DNA of 64,000 nt from Trachythela sp. YZ-2020 (Eukaryota; Cnidaria; Anthozoa; Malacalcyonacea; Clavulariidae): NCBI GenBank assembly GCA_016169945.1, contig JADLSH010000388.1, positions 1,150,001-1,214,000 of the forward strand. Direction: 5' to 3'. A program made the translations under genes and the position numbers. The notes under the pieces were generated by a model. It was not told the DNA's origin. It saw nothing but the letters and a program-made list of their open reading frames with translations, and made no database searches. This document shows, in pieces, positions 32,701 through 43,014 of this stretch. Each line of letters begins with the position of its first letter. The stretch's first letter is position 1.

Positions 32701-35700
32701 ATCATCATATCAAATCAATTGTGATATCATATCGCACGATTTCACGTCATAGCGTGCGATATGAACAAAATTATCGCACGCTATGACGTCATGCCAATCC
32801 TCATCTTGATCAACTTTTTCACTGTCAGAGTTACCGGATATGATGTCATTAGGTGAATTCATCTAATGACATCATATCCGGTAACTTTGAGAGTGAAAAA
32901 GTTGATCAAGATGAGGATTTTTACTATATAGAGAATATTACATGGTTGCGCGGAAATATGGAATTTATTTCGAGTGTTGAAGAGAATATTGCTCACGAGT
33001 GAGCGTAGCGAACGAGTGAGCAATATTCTCTTCAACACGAGAAATAAATTCCATATTTCCAAGCAACCATGTAATATTCTGTTTATTTTATAAACAAATT
33101 ATAAACAAACGACAATTCATATAGAAACTCAAAACAAATATGTAAATAGTACACAAATAGTAATAGGTTTTTGATTGGCTTGCAAAAATGATATTTTCAC
33201 ACGTAAAAATATCGTATTTTTTACGTGTGTTTAAATACGATTTTTCTCAGTGGCATAAAACTCTATATAACACTTATGTTTATATAATAAAAAGATATAT
33301 TACATTTCTTCTTAGAATGACCCAAATATTACACATATACAAAAATTTTTTTTGGGAAAATAACATTTTAAGAAAGTCCCTTATACTTCTTGCACAGTGC
33401 AATTTGTTTTAATATTATAAACTGGGCCAAAATGTATTATAAAATTTGATAAGAGCTGCTCTTTTTACCTCTCCAAGTAACCATTTATGCATGACAACCC
33501 ATTCGCACTTATCCACAGCTTTCCACAACACCAACAGCCGTGATAAACATACGGCAATCATATCCAACCTAGTTTCACCAACTTGGTGTGTTAGAAATTT
33601 GATTGCTCGAACTTCATTACAACTTCCAGGTGAACTTAATGAATGCTAGAACACAATAGGAAAGAAAGAATGAATTACTTACCATTCATACACTGATTCA
33701 AATGTGGTTGTAAGTAATATATATCGCATGAGCGGCTGTATTGTATAAGATATACAACACGAGACGAAGGCAAGTGTTTGTATATCTTATGCAACACGGA
33801 CGCGAATGCTATATATAGCTTGTGATTCTTCGATAACCTTAAACACGTGAATGCTATTTGGCGAGAAAATGAACTTTAAAATGTTGCAAATCAGCAGGAT
33901 ATGGTATCAGATATAGTCACAAGCTCCTTCACGGTCATGATTTCGTTTATGTTTTCTTCATGAATTATTAACGCCAATTACAAGTATTATTTTCTCTATA
34001 AGTTAATTTCTTGTATTGTAATAGTTGCCATCTTATAGAATACTTCAATTTAGCCTATAACATTTTTACCTGCTTGCGCTTCGAGAAATCAAATTTTAGA
34101 AACATTAGATTTAGAAAATGTAAAACGCCTGCCTAATTTAAGTGCTATTGCACAATTCAAAGGACAATCATTTTGCTCGCATGGATTGTTAACAATTTAG
34201 AACTATAATATATTATATTAATACAGTATATAATACATAATACATATAACACTGGCACCACACGTTCGAGATAAAAATATATTCTATTGCATCAAAAAGA
34301 ACTCGTGAAAATATGTACAAGAATTTCTTATTGATTTACTTTTATCTGTTTTAATTTAAGAAAAGTTCCAACCTAAACACGACAAAGTAAAGTAGCACCA
34401 CTCTAGCCCTATCTAATTATCTGGAAAGGATTTTGTAACTGTATCAATATTATGACTCCTTACCTGTAAACAAATCCAAGGTAGTATTGGCGTAACTCGC
34501 TGGCTAGAATGTCCTTCAGAAGGTTCATTTTGTGGAAGAGGTGAAGAAGGCTGCGATAACAGTAGCTCATCCAAAACAGATTTGGTCTTATCTTGAATAG
34601 ATTGAAGGTTCTTTAATTCCTGAGATATAGTATTCTTTTGTTTTTTTGCTTCACTTTCTGCATTCTTTGTCTCAGATTCTGTCTTAAACTTTGAATTGGT
34701 ATCAACTACTCTTAGTTCATTGGCGAAAATGTCAACGATTTGGGGAAAATCCTTTAATATATCTTCAATACGTTCAGACTGAAGTTCTTCAGTTTGCTCT
34801 TTGAGTAAAGTATCTTCATGCTCCGAAATCTTATCGTAATCAGTCGCAATGTTATCATTTATGAATTTTATGGACTGAGAAGATGTGTTTTCTTGCCTTT
34901 CCAATTGTCTATCGGTGTCTTCGAGTAGATAACGCGATTCAAAACCATCCAAGAGGCTCGCTTGATTATTGCCAGTTTCTTTTCTATCATTCTTTGGCAG
35001 GAGCATTTTTCTTGATGATGGCACCGAAGACCTGCCAGTTTCCCCTTGCTGAAAAGGCGCATCTTCTCTTACACTGGTCGATAAATTGTCACCCTGTGCT
35101 TCTTCTTCTACCATAAGCATATTTGAAAAACTGTTGGTTATTTCAGTCCTCTCTCTAACCTTTGCAAGGCATTGATTTTTTTTATGTATCTGATGATGTG
35201 GTAGTGTTACACTCTATACGATTATCTGCTCCCGTTTCTACATGTGGCAAAGTGTTCAAATTTGTTTCAGCACTCCACTATTTCTTTCTTATGTTACTGC
35301 ATGAATCTTCTTCCCTTTTGTGATATTTTACATACCAATTCTGTTTTGTGCTACATTTCTTTGTTATTGCATACCAGCCTTTATTGATGCTATCTGTTCC
35401 ATGGTTTTCCTTCCTGTTTGTTAAGGGTTCACAACAATACGACAAATCATTCGAGCCCGATTCATTCACCGATTCCTCTTTTTGCTCTATACCCTTGGCA
35501 CTTTGGTCCTCAATGTTATCGTCGAATAAACTTTGACTAAAAATGCTTTGAGAGAAATCATCAAACTGTTGATTATGCGAGGAAACAGTTGAGCTGGTTG
35601 AAAGCAATTTCTCCTTTCTATCTTTTTCTAAAGACTTGAAATCTGGCTTGGAATGTTTTTGTTCTCCAAATTCAACTTTAATATCGTTGGTTCGAGGTCG

Positions 35701-37299
35701 TGACGTGTTCTTTGACGTACTTCTAAGGCCAGAATCCTGACGGCTGCATTCTGCATGTTTCGTGTTCGTATTGTTGTCGCTATCTTCAGCCTCGCCGGAG
35801 ATTCCACGAGGTCCAGAAATTTTTCCCAACGCAGTTCCTGCAATGGTTTCCGCTTTCCTTATCTTTTTCAAAGATGCTTGTTTCTCAGAAATGGAAACCG
35901 CCTTCGGGCTCTTTGATTTTCGCCAACTGGAACCTGCGACCGGAGATTTTAGGGAGCTGCGTACTTTTCTGGAAAGCTTAAGAGATTTAGTTAATCTTCC
36001 TGAATTCCTCTGTTCTACAACACGCGCAGGCATATTCTCTGCTTTCGTGTCAGCAAATAAGCTGGTTTTTGGTGTCAGATCTAGTGATGTCGTAGGTTTG
36101 GAAACTACATGTATTCCATGAGCATTGAAGCTGATATCCTTAGATAAACCTATACTTCTTGTAGCCAATACCTCCTTTTGCTTAACTAGTTCTGTCTTGT
36201 GCGGCTCCAAGTTTTCAACTTCTGTTTTCTTGACCTGAGCTGAATCTTGTATTGAAGAAGACTTGTCCTCGTTTGTACTTGATAAGGAAACTTTTTCACT
36301 TTCCGTTTCCGGTACACTCTTTAGATTCGGTGTAAATTTTGCCTTGATCCTAGCCCCATCAATCCTTCTGCAACTTTTTGAAGACGTACCCATGACATCA
36401 TTATGGTCCTGTGCTGGAGTTGTAACATTGTTATCAGTAGTCGTGTTGTTCTTGTCGCCCCCACTCTTCGTAAAACAGGGATAACCGTGGGCTGTGCGAC
36501 GCCGCTGTTTCTTCTTTGCTTTCTCTACTTTCTAAAAAGTTAAAGTTACAGTGTCTACAGTTGATTTGTTTGTGTGAAGACACATTTATGTTAGAGATAA
36601 TTTTTGTATAATCACATTTTCAGTGCAGAGCTCTTGACGCTGTTAAACATCTCCCACTCCCTCTTTCCATAGTTAATTGGACCTTGGGCAAACCGGGAAA
36701 CATTGTTCCAGAAACACCAAATATCTTGATATTTCACCCAAATGTTTCCGTGTTGCCCTTCTAAGAAACGCCTTCTAAGTTTTCGACCTATATTTCCGGA
36801 CCCACCACAGCATGTGATTGTTGTAACTGAGCAATGCATTTACTCAGAAGTAGTTTGAAAGTTTGCAAATGATTCCACAACAATGTCTTCTTTTAGTTTA
36901 CCGTGGGCGGTTTTTGTCGCCCAGTGGACTCTATCTTTTTACTAACAAATCTATTTACTGAAGAACAGAGACCAAATTCTTGCTCAAATACATAGGCTAG
37001 TATACATACATGGAGAGTAGTATATCAACACTTTATGACACTTAACGTTTTCAATACTCCAGGGGTTTGGAGGTCTTCCTCAAATAATTGAAAGTTTCTT
37101 TCGTTCCAGCGGCAGAAAAATTGACATATGATCAATATATGCTTTAAAAAACGCAGATCATTTTTCGGCCGAAACTTTCTTCAGGTTCAAGCTAGATTCA
37201 GGTCTGACCATGTTTTAATTGCATTTTATGACTTACTTTTAGTTCTTTCAGCGCCTTAAGCTGTTCCACACGTAGTTTTTCCAATCTTTGTAAAATTTC
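27867..37299 (-). CDS. PALB2: PALB2 (partner and localizer of BRCA2) orthologue
   Basis: A hand-assembled 13-exon minus-strand model: 37299-37237, 36531-35332, 35189-34464, 33645-33469, 32397-32309, 31935-31864, 31493-31355, 30798-30629, 30039-29949, 29389-29360, 29019-28922, 28304-28186, 27955-27867. Joined phases agree throughout and give 1,020 residues without the first exon, which I could not find. PALB2 bridges BRCA1 and BRCA2/RAD51 in nuclear homologous recombination. Evidence: an N-terminal coiled coil (EILQRLEKLRVEQLK then KAKKKQRRR) like the BRCA1-binding helix; ~640 disordered Ser/Lys/Glu-rich residues; a C-terminal WD40 propeller with VLWKAVD, WNYNSCELL, GLIFLSLLYK, VAINPQTS, ILLWNIAT and a final VSGCVYLNLF matching the human propeller strand by strand, as remembered. 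Weak points: the 35332/35189 junction (alternative donor at 35335), and the weak GTGTAG donor at 31354. Confidence 0.85.
28630..28750. repeat. Dispersed repeat, CCAGGTAG..ATCCTAAAGACCC
   Basis: Lies in a PALB2 intron. TTGAATTTTCCAGGTAG, TCATCCTAAAGACCC, CTTATTGTATAG and GACGCTAC recur at 51580-51640, and the AAAGACCC part at 2533-2636. Confidence 0.6.
29041..29335. repeat. GGGGGCTTAATAG-type repeat in PALB2 intron
   Basis: Irregular repetition of GGGGGCTTATT(GA), GCGGGCTTAACAGGG, GGCTTAATA, GGGGGAGCTTATTAGAG. Similar text on the other strand at 39970-40045. G-rich and strand-asymmetric. No gene. Confidence 0.55.
29740..29795 (-). repeat. (TCAA)n LINE tail
   Basis: A run of TCAATCAATCAATCAA followed by AATATTTATTTAAACACGG. 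It is the reverse complement of the tail and polyadenylation region seen at 17680-17719, so a short minus-strand LINE end. Lies in a PALB2 intron. Confidence 0.55.
32741..32790. repeat. Short hairpin ACGTCATAGCGTGCGATA
   Basis: Perfect arms ACGTCATAGCGTGCGATA / TATCGCACGCTATGACGT with a short loop. In a PALB2 intron, directly before two larger foldbacks. Confidence 0.8.
32797..32920. repeat. Foldback, ~60-bp arms
   Basis: AATCCTCATCTTGATCAAC ... CGGATATGATGTCATTAG pairs almost base for base with CTAATGACATCATATCCG ... GTTGATCAAGATGAGGATT. Centre near 32858 (GAATTC). Very little divergence between arms implies recent formation. Confidence 0.9.
32932..33080. repeat. Foldback with CACGAGTGAGC loop
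   Basis: Arms of about 65 bp: AGAATATTACATGGTTGC.. and ..GCAACCATGTAATATTCT, with CTCACGAGTGAGCGTAGCGA at the centre. A diverged relative lies at 11945-12010. In a PALB2 intron, 11 bp after the previous foldback. Confidence 0.9.
33722..33817. repeat. Foldback, TATATCGCATGAGCG ends
   Basis: Imperfect inverted repeat: ATAAGATATACAACACGAG against TTGTATATCTTATGCAACACG, with outer TATAT..GCATG / CGAATGCTATATA. In a PALB2 intron. Confidence 0.6.
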
Positions 37300-37790
37300 C
37301 TAGCAAATAGAAACATATCAAGCTAGCTATACTTGCATATTTACAAAATATATTCTCGCAAAGCCAGTAAGGATCCTGTTCCAATCACACAGAAAACGCA
37401 TCCTGTACACGCGTTTTAGTGAATCAGATTTTCCGCTACTGACATATCATATTCAGATTCTTCAATTCTGCTTTATTGCATTTCTTCTACGTCTGAATAT
37501 GACCTGGAATATGACTACAATAACCGAAATTTGGTTGCAAACGTCACGTGGTTGCAAACCACCTTTTGGCGATTAACTGACTATTCATTATTAGTATAAA
37601 CTTAGTAATAGACTATCACTTTTCCTGCGTTCTGATTGGCTACGCTACTCGTAGACTATTAGTGATAGTCTACTAGTAGCAAAATTCAAAACAATGGCGT
37701 GAAAATTCACGTTTAAAATTAATATTAATACTTTTGTTTACTTTTGTATTGTGTTCCCTAGTTCTCAATAAATGCTATAGTTTATACTAA

Positions 37791-37895
37791 AACAATTAGA
37801 CAACTCGGCCTCGTTGGCTATGAGCGAATAGTCAACTCGGCTTCGCCTCGTTGACTATTCGCTCATAGCCAACTCGGCCTCGTTGTCTAATTGTT
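37791..37895. repeat. Near-perfect 105-bp palindrome
   Basis: AACAATTAGACAACTCGGCC..GAATAGTCAACTCGG / CCGAGTTGACTATTC-type complement. Arms ~50 bp with GCTTCG at the centre. A related imperfect inverted repeat of TAGACTATCAC lies at 37603-37675. Confidence 0.9.
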
Positions 37896-38025
37896 AATTG
37901 ACAAGATTTTCTCAAAAGACTAATAAAAGACAATCCCCTCAGTTGAATGACTTCATCTTTGGTATGAATGCGATTGTTTTATACGGCATGATTGCCAATG
38001 CATGATAAAGTGGAAAACATAAATA

Positions 38026-38377
38026 TACAGGGTGTCCCCAAAAAAGTCCCCCTATAGAAATCACTCTTTTGTTGTTAAACGTGCGTTATTATACCTTTGG
38101 GAATTTAAAATAGCTTCTAAAACGAACAGCAACACAAAAATGTCAAATTACAAATTCGTCTTACCGTCAGTTCGAGTAAGAATGGTTCAACTGACTACAG
38201 AGCAACGAGTATTTGTCGTAACAACTTATACGTCGCGTTAAATTATACGTCGCGTTAAATTATTTGGACGAAGGGAAGTTGTAAATACTTTCGGCGTTCA
38301 TGTACAATTCAATTAAATTCCCAAAGGTATAATAACGCACAAGAGTGAATTCTAAAGGGAGACTTTGGGACACCCTG
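38026..38377. mobile_element. Mariner-type MITE with CAGGGTGTCCC ends
   Basis: TACAGGGTGTCCCCAAAAAAG at the left; the complement (CTTTGGGACACCCTG) at the right; internal arms TTATACCTTTGGGAATTTAA / TTAAATTCCCAAAGGTATAA. CAGGGTGTCCC-type ends are widespread in Tc1/mariner-type elements. The right-hand TA is missing because another element begins there. Confidence 0.85.
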
Positions 38378-38616
38378 GGGCCGGTTGTTCAAAAGCCGGT
38401 TAACGCTAACCCCGGGTTAAATTTTAATCTGCTGTTCTGGTTTGTATACTTCTACATGTTTGTTTATTTCAAAACTTTATAAACAAAAACTTCTATCGCC
38501 CAGTACAAGGTTGATAGAAAAAAGTATTCATATTAATATAACCGATGTCGGGAAACTTGTATGAAAGTTACCACTAACCCAGGGTTAAGTTAACCGGCTT
38601 TTGAACAACCGACCCC
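38377..38616. mobile_element. MITE with GGGGCCGGTTGTTCAAAAG ends
   Basis: Inverted repeats GGGGCCGGTTGTTCAAAAGC / CTTTTGAACAACCGACCCC, then CCGGTTAA and AACCCCGGGTTAA / TTAACCCAGGGTT. It abuts or is inserted into the right end of the previous MITE (CCCTG precedes and CCCCTG follows it). A related element is at 63370-63613. Confidence 0.85.
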
Positions 38617-39297
38617 TGCAGACCAGTGTACTTTGCACTGGATGGCAATAGAATAAGAAATTATGCACTGTTTTTACTAGTAAAGGCGTGCCATTTCAAA
38701 AGAATACACTATTGTTATTCAAATGATTTCGTAATTCTTCAAGGAAGGCTGGTTATGTTATTTTTCACTAGACTTGCTCAAAGAAACCGCGTGGCTAAAC
38801 GGTTGTCAGTTTTCAAAGTAGTTTCAGCAAGCTTGAAGGAGATCTTATCGTGATAGAATTAAAAATTAGCAGAATTGCATGCCAGGGTAAGAAGAGTGTA
38901 ACAAACCATAACAGGCGATGACACATATATAGTCGTCAAAACGTTGCTTTACCGTCGTGGTTCAGTGATTCAAAGACGCTGGAATGTCGGTTTTAGTCTC
39001 GCAGTTTGTGATACAGAGCAGACGTTCGAATAAAGAGACCGCAAGAGTGCGGAGATACGTAACAGTAAGTACAAATTAAGAAATTTGACTTCAGTTCTGT
39101 GATTTAAACTGAGTGGCAACTTGTACCGCTTATATATGTTGTACTACAAACTACTTGCACAATACATCCATGTTTATACTAATGCGTTTAATTTAAAGTG
39201 GTATTCCGACTTTTTTTTATAGTGATGTGTAATGTAAACTGGTGTTTGTATTCTAGAGCATTTAAATAAGTCATCCCCCTAGCAGTGTTGTATCTAG
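38617..39297. other. Gene-free stretch
   Basis: An ORF of 75 codons at 38626-38853 shows no motif. The missing first exon of the PALB2-like gene may lie here or further right, but I could not identify it. Confidence 0.35.
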
Positions 39298-39444
39298 ATT
39301 CTTGACTTGCAACTACTTGCACGTCGGCCATGTTGGTGGTATTTCAACAAAATAATCTCAATGTCTTTCATTAAATTTGGCACCAACATGGCCACCATTT
39401 GATTGTCTTTTAATTCTCAAGGGATTGATTGCAAGTCAAGAATA
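39298..39444. mobile_element. Palindromic MITE family A, copy 3
   Basis: ATTCTTGACTTGCAACTAC ... GATTGCAAGTCAAGAAT; internal GTCGGCCATGTTGGTGG / CACCAACATGGCC. The best preserved of the three copies. Confidence 0.8.
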
Positions 39445-39744
39445 CAGCCTTTCTAGGTACAACCCTGGAATATTAAATTCAATTCAATTCAGCAGCTCCC
39501 CCCCCCCCACTCTTTAAAATCACTAGAAAAAAATTTGAAATCCATCCTATGGAAATAAATGGAAATGTATTCCCATTTCATATCCATAGTGTTTTTATAG
39601 TATGAAAATGGCAATTAGTGCTGAATTAGTGTAATTTCCATACTGTAAAATCAACACTGCATCCATAGTATGGATTTAGAAAAAAATTCCAGGGTTTCCC
39701 TGCTGCATATATCAATTTCTTCCCTGTACTTAAAGGTTGGGCTG

Positions 39745-39896
39745 AAGGCTCTTTTCCACTCATCGCAAAAACCAACTTGCAAGCTCGCTGCGAGTACTTT
39801 TATCCAATCAAAATGCTCGATAGTTAATTTTAATTAGATGCAAGCACTCGCAGCGGGCTTGCGAGTTGGTTTTGTGATGAGTGGAAAAGAGCTTTA
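39745..39896. mobile_element. Foldback MITE, AAGGCTCTTTTCCACTC ends
   Basis: Arms of ~50 bp: GGCTCTTTTCCACTCATC, AAAACCAACTTGCAAGC / GCTTGCGAGTTGGTTTT, GATGAGTGGAAAAGAGC. No coding capacity. Confidence 0.85.
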
Positions 39897-40094
39897 AGTT
39901 GGCCTCAGTAATCCTCAGGAAGGCCTAGTTGGCCTTCTTTCATATTTGCTGCTTTTCAGTAAAATCAATAACCTCCCCCACCCCACCTGCTTTTATTAAG
40001 CCTCTCCCCCCACTCAAACGTGCTTGAAATAAATAGGCCCCTCAGGGGCTAACAAAAGATTAATGGCAAACAGATAAACCCGGAAGTATTGGAT

Positions 40095-40370
40095 GGGGCT
40101 TCGATGGCGCAGTCGTCAGAGCAAGCGCCTTTCACCTCTGTGTCTTGAGTTCGATTCTCGTTGAAGACACTCATCACACTCATGTGAAAAGAGTAAGTCA
40201 ACGCTCTGTCGAAAGTCGTGGGTTTTCTCCAGGCACTCCGGTTTCCTCCCACAGCGAAAGTTGACTGGGTGGGTTAGGATATACCGATTAGGAAAGTAAT
40301 ATCACAATTGTAAAAATAAATAATGTGGACCAAGTACATAATATAAGGGGAGTGAGCTGAATAATGTATC
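40095..40370 (+). mobile_element. tRNA-derived SINE, copy 1
   Basis: Head GGGGCTTCGATGGCGCAGTC with A box and B box (GAGTTCGATTCTCG near 40148), then a conserved body (TTGACTGGGTGGGTTAGGAT, GATTAGGAAAGTAATATCAC). A minus-strand copy is at 51180-51514. Alignment of the two defines the element. Confidence 0.85.
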
Positions 40371-41465
40371 TGTATGTATGTATGTATGTACACTGATCAA
40401 TGGCAATGTTATGTTTTTCCAACTTTTGTCTCAGAGAGCTTTGTAATAGGGGTACAAGTGCACTCACGAAACCACATTTGTTCTGCAATAGGGAGCAAGG
40501 GGTACAGGTACATACATACATGTACATACACCCTATTTATTATCGATTTACAGTGTAGCTCCAATTGAGCTAATATGTTCAAGCAATATAGATATTATCT
40601 AATTAGCAGTCATCCATAATTATCAGCATTTGCACAAACATACATGTACCCCCCCCCCCCCCTCACCCAACCTCCCGAAGCATATGCTAAAAATGTTAAA
40701 TGATTATGGATCTATCATCGACATTTTAATAAGCATATACGTTGGTCATGAACGTCTCCCCCCTAGTGCACAGTGTGTACGCTTGTGAAGATGTTGGTGA
40801 TTACCGATGACCCCTTGAAACAAATTCAGAACAAGTCTACACTAGGAGGAAAGCTACACTCTCCCTCACCCCTACTCAATATTGTCTATAAAGTCTATCA
40901 AAGTTAGCTTATTCCCTGTAAGTGACTAGGTTTTAACAGATCTTTTTCAATCATGTAAGCCTGGTATCCTCTTCATTAAGCAAAAGAAAGCATTAAATTC
41001 ACAGCAGAAAAATGATTGGAAATGTTGACAACTTAGTTACACCCACAATATCTTGCAGTAACTCTGCCTGACTGATCAGGAGATTATGAAAGATTATTTT
41101 CGCATTGCAAGGTTAAACAATTCAACGTTTCATGCACTGTGGTGACTTATAATTCTCCTACTGAAGACCTTTGCTCAAAGCATCTGATACCTATTCCATA
41201 GTTGGTTTATAAGGCACATTTTAAATTAGCATAGCTCCTCATAAGGTAATAATATGGAGCTTTACGCAGCATTCGAATACCATGTCATGGCCCAGAAGGC
41301 GGTACAGCCATGCAAGGGTTTATAGTGACTAGTGTACACATTGAACTGTTTCTGCCCTTGGCTTGTCTGTTTTACATTTTGCTGGCAGTCAAATTAATAC
41401 ATAATTCATGTTCTCTAAATGTGATTTCACAATACAAATCAAATTTAATTTCCAGTATTCAAAAC
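40371..41465. other. Gene-free, microsatellites
   Basis: TGTATGTATGTATG repeats near 40371-40390 and a C-tract near 40650. No recognisable gene on either strand. Confidence 0.5.
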
Positions 41466-41619
41466 AATACACCCTTTCTATAATTCCGTCACGAATGCTT
41501 CCTTGGCCCGGGAGCCTCGTTCTCGTGAATCAAGACGAAAGGCATTCGCTCACGATTCATGAGAACGAGGCTCCCAGGTCAACAAGTGATCAGTGACGTA
41601 ATTATCGAAAAGGTGTATT
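41466..41619. repeat. Foldback with GGGAGCCTCGTTCTCGTGAA arms
   Basis: Outer AATACACCCTTT / AAGGTGTATT and inner GGGAGCCTCGTTCTC / GAGAACGAGGCTCCC arms. AT-rich ends and GC-rich centre. Confidence 0.8.
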
Positions 41620-41800
41620 CTGTATAATCACGGCTTATGAATTCTATGTTAAATTCCCACAAGCTTTAATCCAGCTAACATTCATTTCTATAGTTGCTAG
41701 TAATTTGTTATTCAACGAAAAACAAGCCAAGTGCTATATATCATTACAATTAGTATTTCTACCAGCAGCACAAATGTCAAATGATAGTCTTTAAATAGAT

Positions 41801-41969
41801 GGGTAAACTTTGTTTACAAGTGATGTGTCAATTTGCCTGCCAGTATGTGTAATTTTGTATAGTTTTATGACGTTAAAGCGCAATTCAAGCGTATTAAAGC
41901 ATCCAAAATATCATGTTCTCTCATTACTGGCAGGCAAACTTTTATAAAATTTGTAAACAAAGTTTACCC
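41801..41969. repeat. Foldback with GGGTAAACTTTGTTTACA arms
   Basis: GGGTAAACTTTGTTTACA and TTTGCCTGCCAGTA pair with TACTGGCAGGCAAA and TGTAAACAAAGTTTACCC. The central ~80 bp is unpaired. Confidence 0.75.
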
Positions 41970-43014
41970 GGCGTCTATATTGACAACTACAGTGTATCAA
42001 CGGTGAGAACGCATAATTTACATAAATTCTCAATATATAAGCGAACAAATTATTGTGTTAAGAGTCACTTTACCTGTTCTTTATCCATATCAATGAAATA
42101 TGTTAAATATCAAAAATTTTAGACGAAAATAACATGATAATAACATCAAGTCGGCGAAATCCTTTTCATCTTGATTTTCCCGCCATTCGCGAAACCAATT
42201 TGAACCGTGTAATACTTCATGTAAGCAAATATTTTATGATCTTTATTTCATATTTAAATCAATAAAAAAGTATAATTATAGAGAATCCTAATTTTAAACT
42301 TTTAAAATTCATTTAAAGTAAACTTTTTCTATTAATTTGAGCATGGTCTTACTTCAGAGCATGGGGTCAAGTTCTGCAGAAAAAACAAATCTTATTTCAT
42401 TTACGAGCTAACCAGACTTTGAATCAGGGTTGGCAAATCTTATATTATTTCTTCTTATATCTTCTTATATTAATATAAGAAGATTTATATTTTGGGCAAA
42501 AATCTTATATCTTCTTATATTATTATCGTTAATTATTCCACTTACCATACTTACACTTACCATAAGTAAGATTTGAGGTCAATGGTGGGGTGGTGCACCC
42601 CCAGAGATCATGATCCAGTCGATCTCAAAATGTGCAGTCGGTCTCCAGATATTCATTGTTAAATTGGACGCATTATGCCAGGTAATTATATGCGAGACTG
42701 GCTAAATAGTTTCAGAGACCGACTTCAATCGTTGCATTAATTAAAATATAAAGTTTGCCGAATATCCTGTTTCAATCTTTGTTGTAAAGCGTTCTTCTGG
42801 AATGTCATATCACTCATACTGTATGTGGCGTGCGTATGTTGCACACTCAAGTGTGCGACACCTGGCCAGTTAGATAAAGTTAGATAAATTTGTGAACTTA
42901 ATAATTTGTTGTAGATGTAATGATAGTAATATTTAGAAAGTACATCAATATGTAATGATAATAATGATTAGAAAGTACATCAATAGAAAGCCAACTTTTC
43001 TTAAGCCCTCTGGA
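41970..43014. other. Gene-free; TCTTATAT repeats
   Basis: 42430-42530 is a run of TCTTATAT(TA) words following CAGGGTTGGCAAAT, an end-like sequence of some hAT elements; a matching right end was not found. No gene. Confidence 0.4.

Noticed and set aside
32520..32708. Candidate PALB2 exon
   Set aside because: Open on the minus strand but does not align with the WD40 domain and would break the phase between exons d and e.
33446..33649. 67-codon plus-strand ORF
   Set aside because: Antisense shadow of PALB2 WD40 exon 33469-33645.
34883..36484. Plus-strand ORFs of 62-119 codons
   Set aside because: Antisense shadows of the large PALB2 exons.
37342..37410. Start exon for PALB2 (ATG with a GTAAAT donor)
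   Set aside because: It would leave an intron of only ~45 bp and encodes a hydrophobic peptide unlike the charged PALB2 N-terminus.
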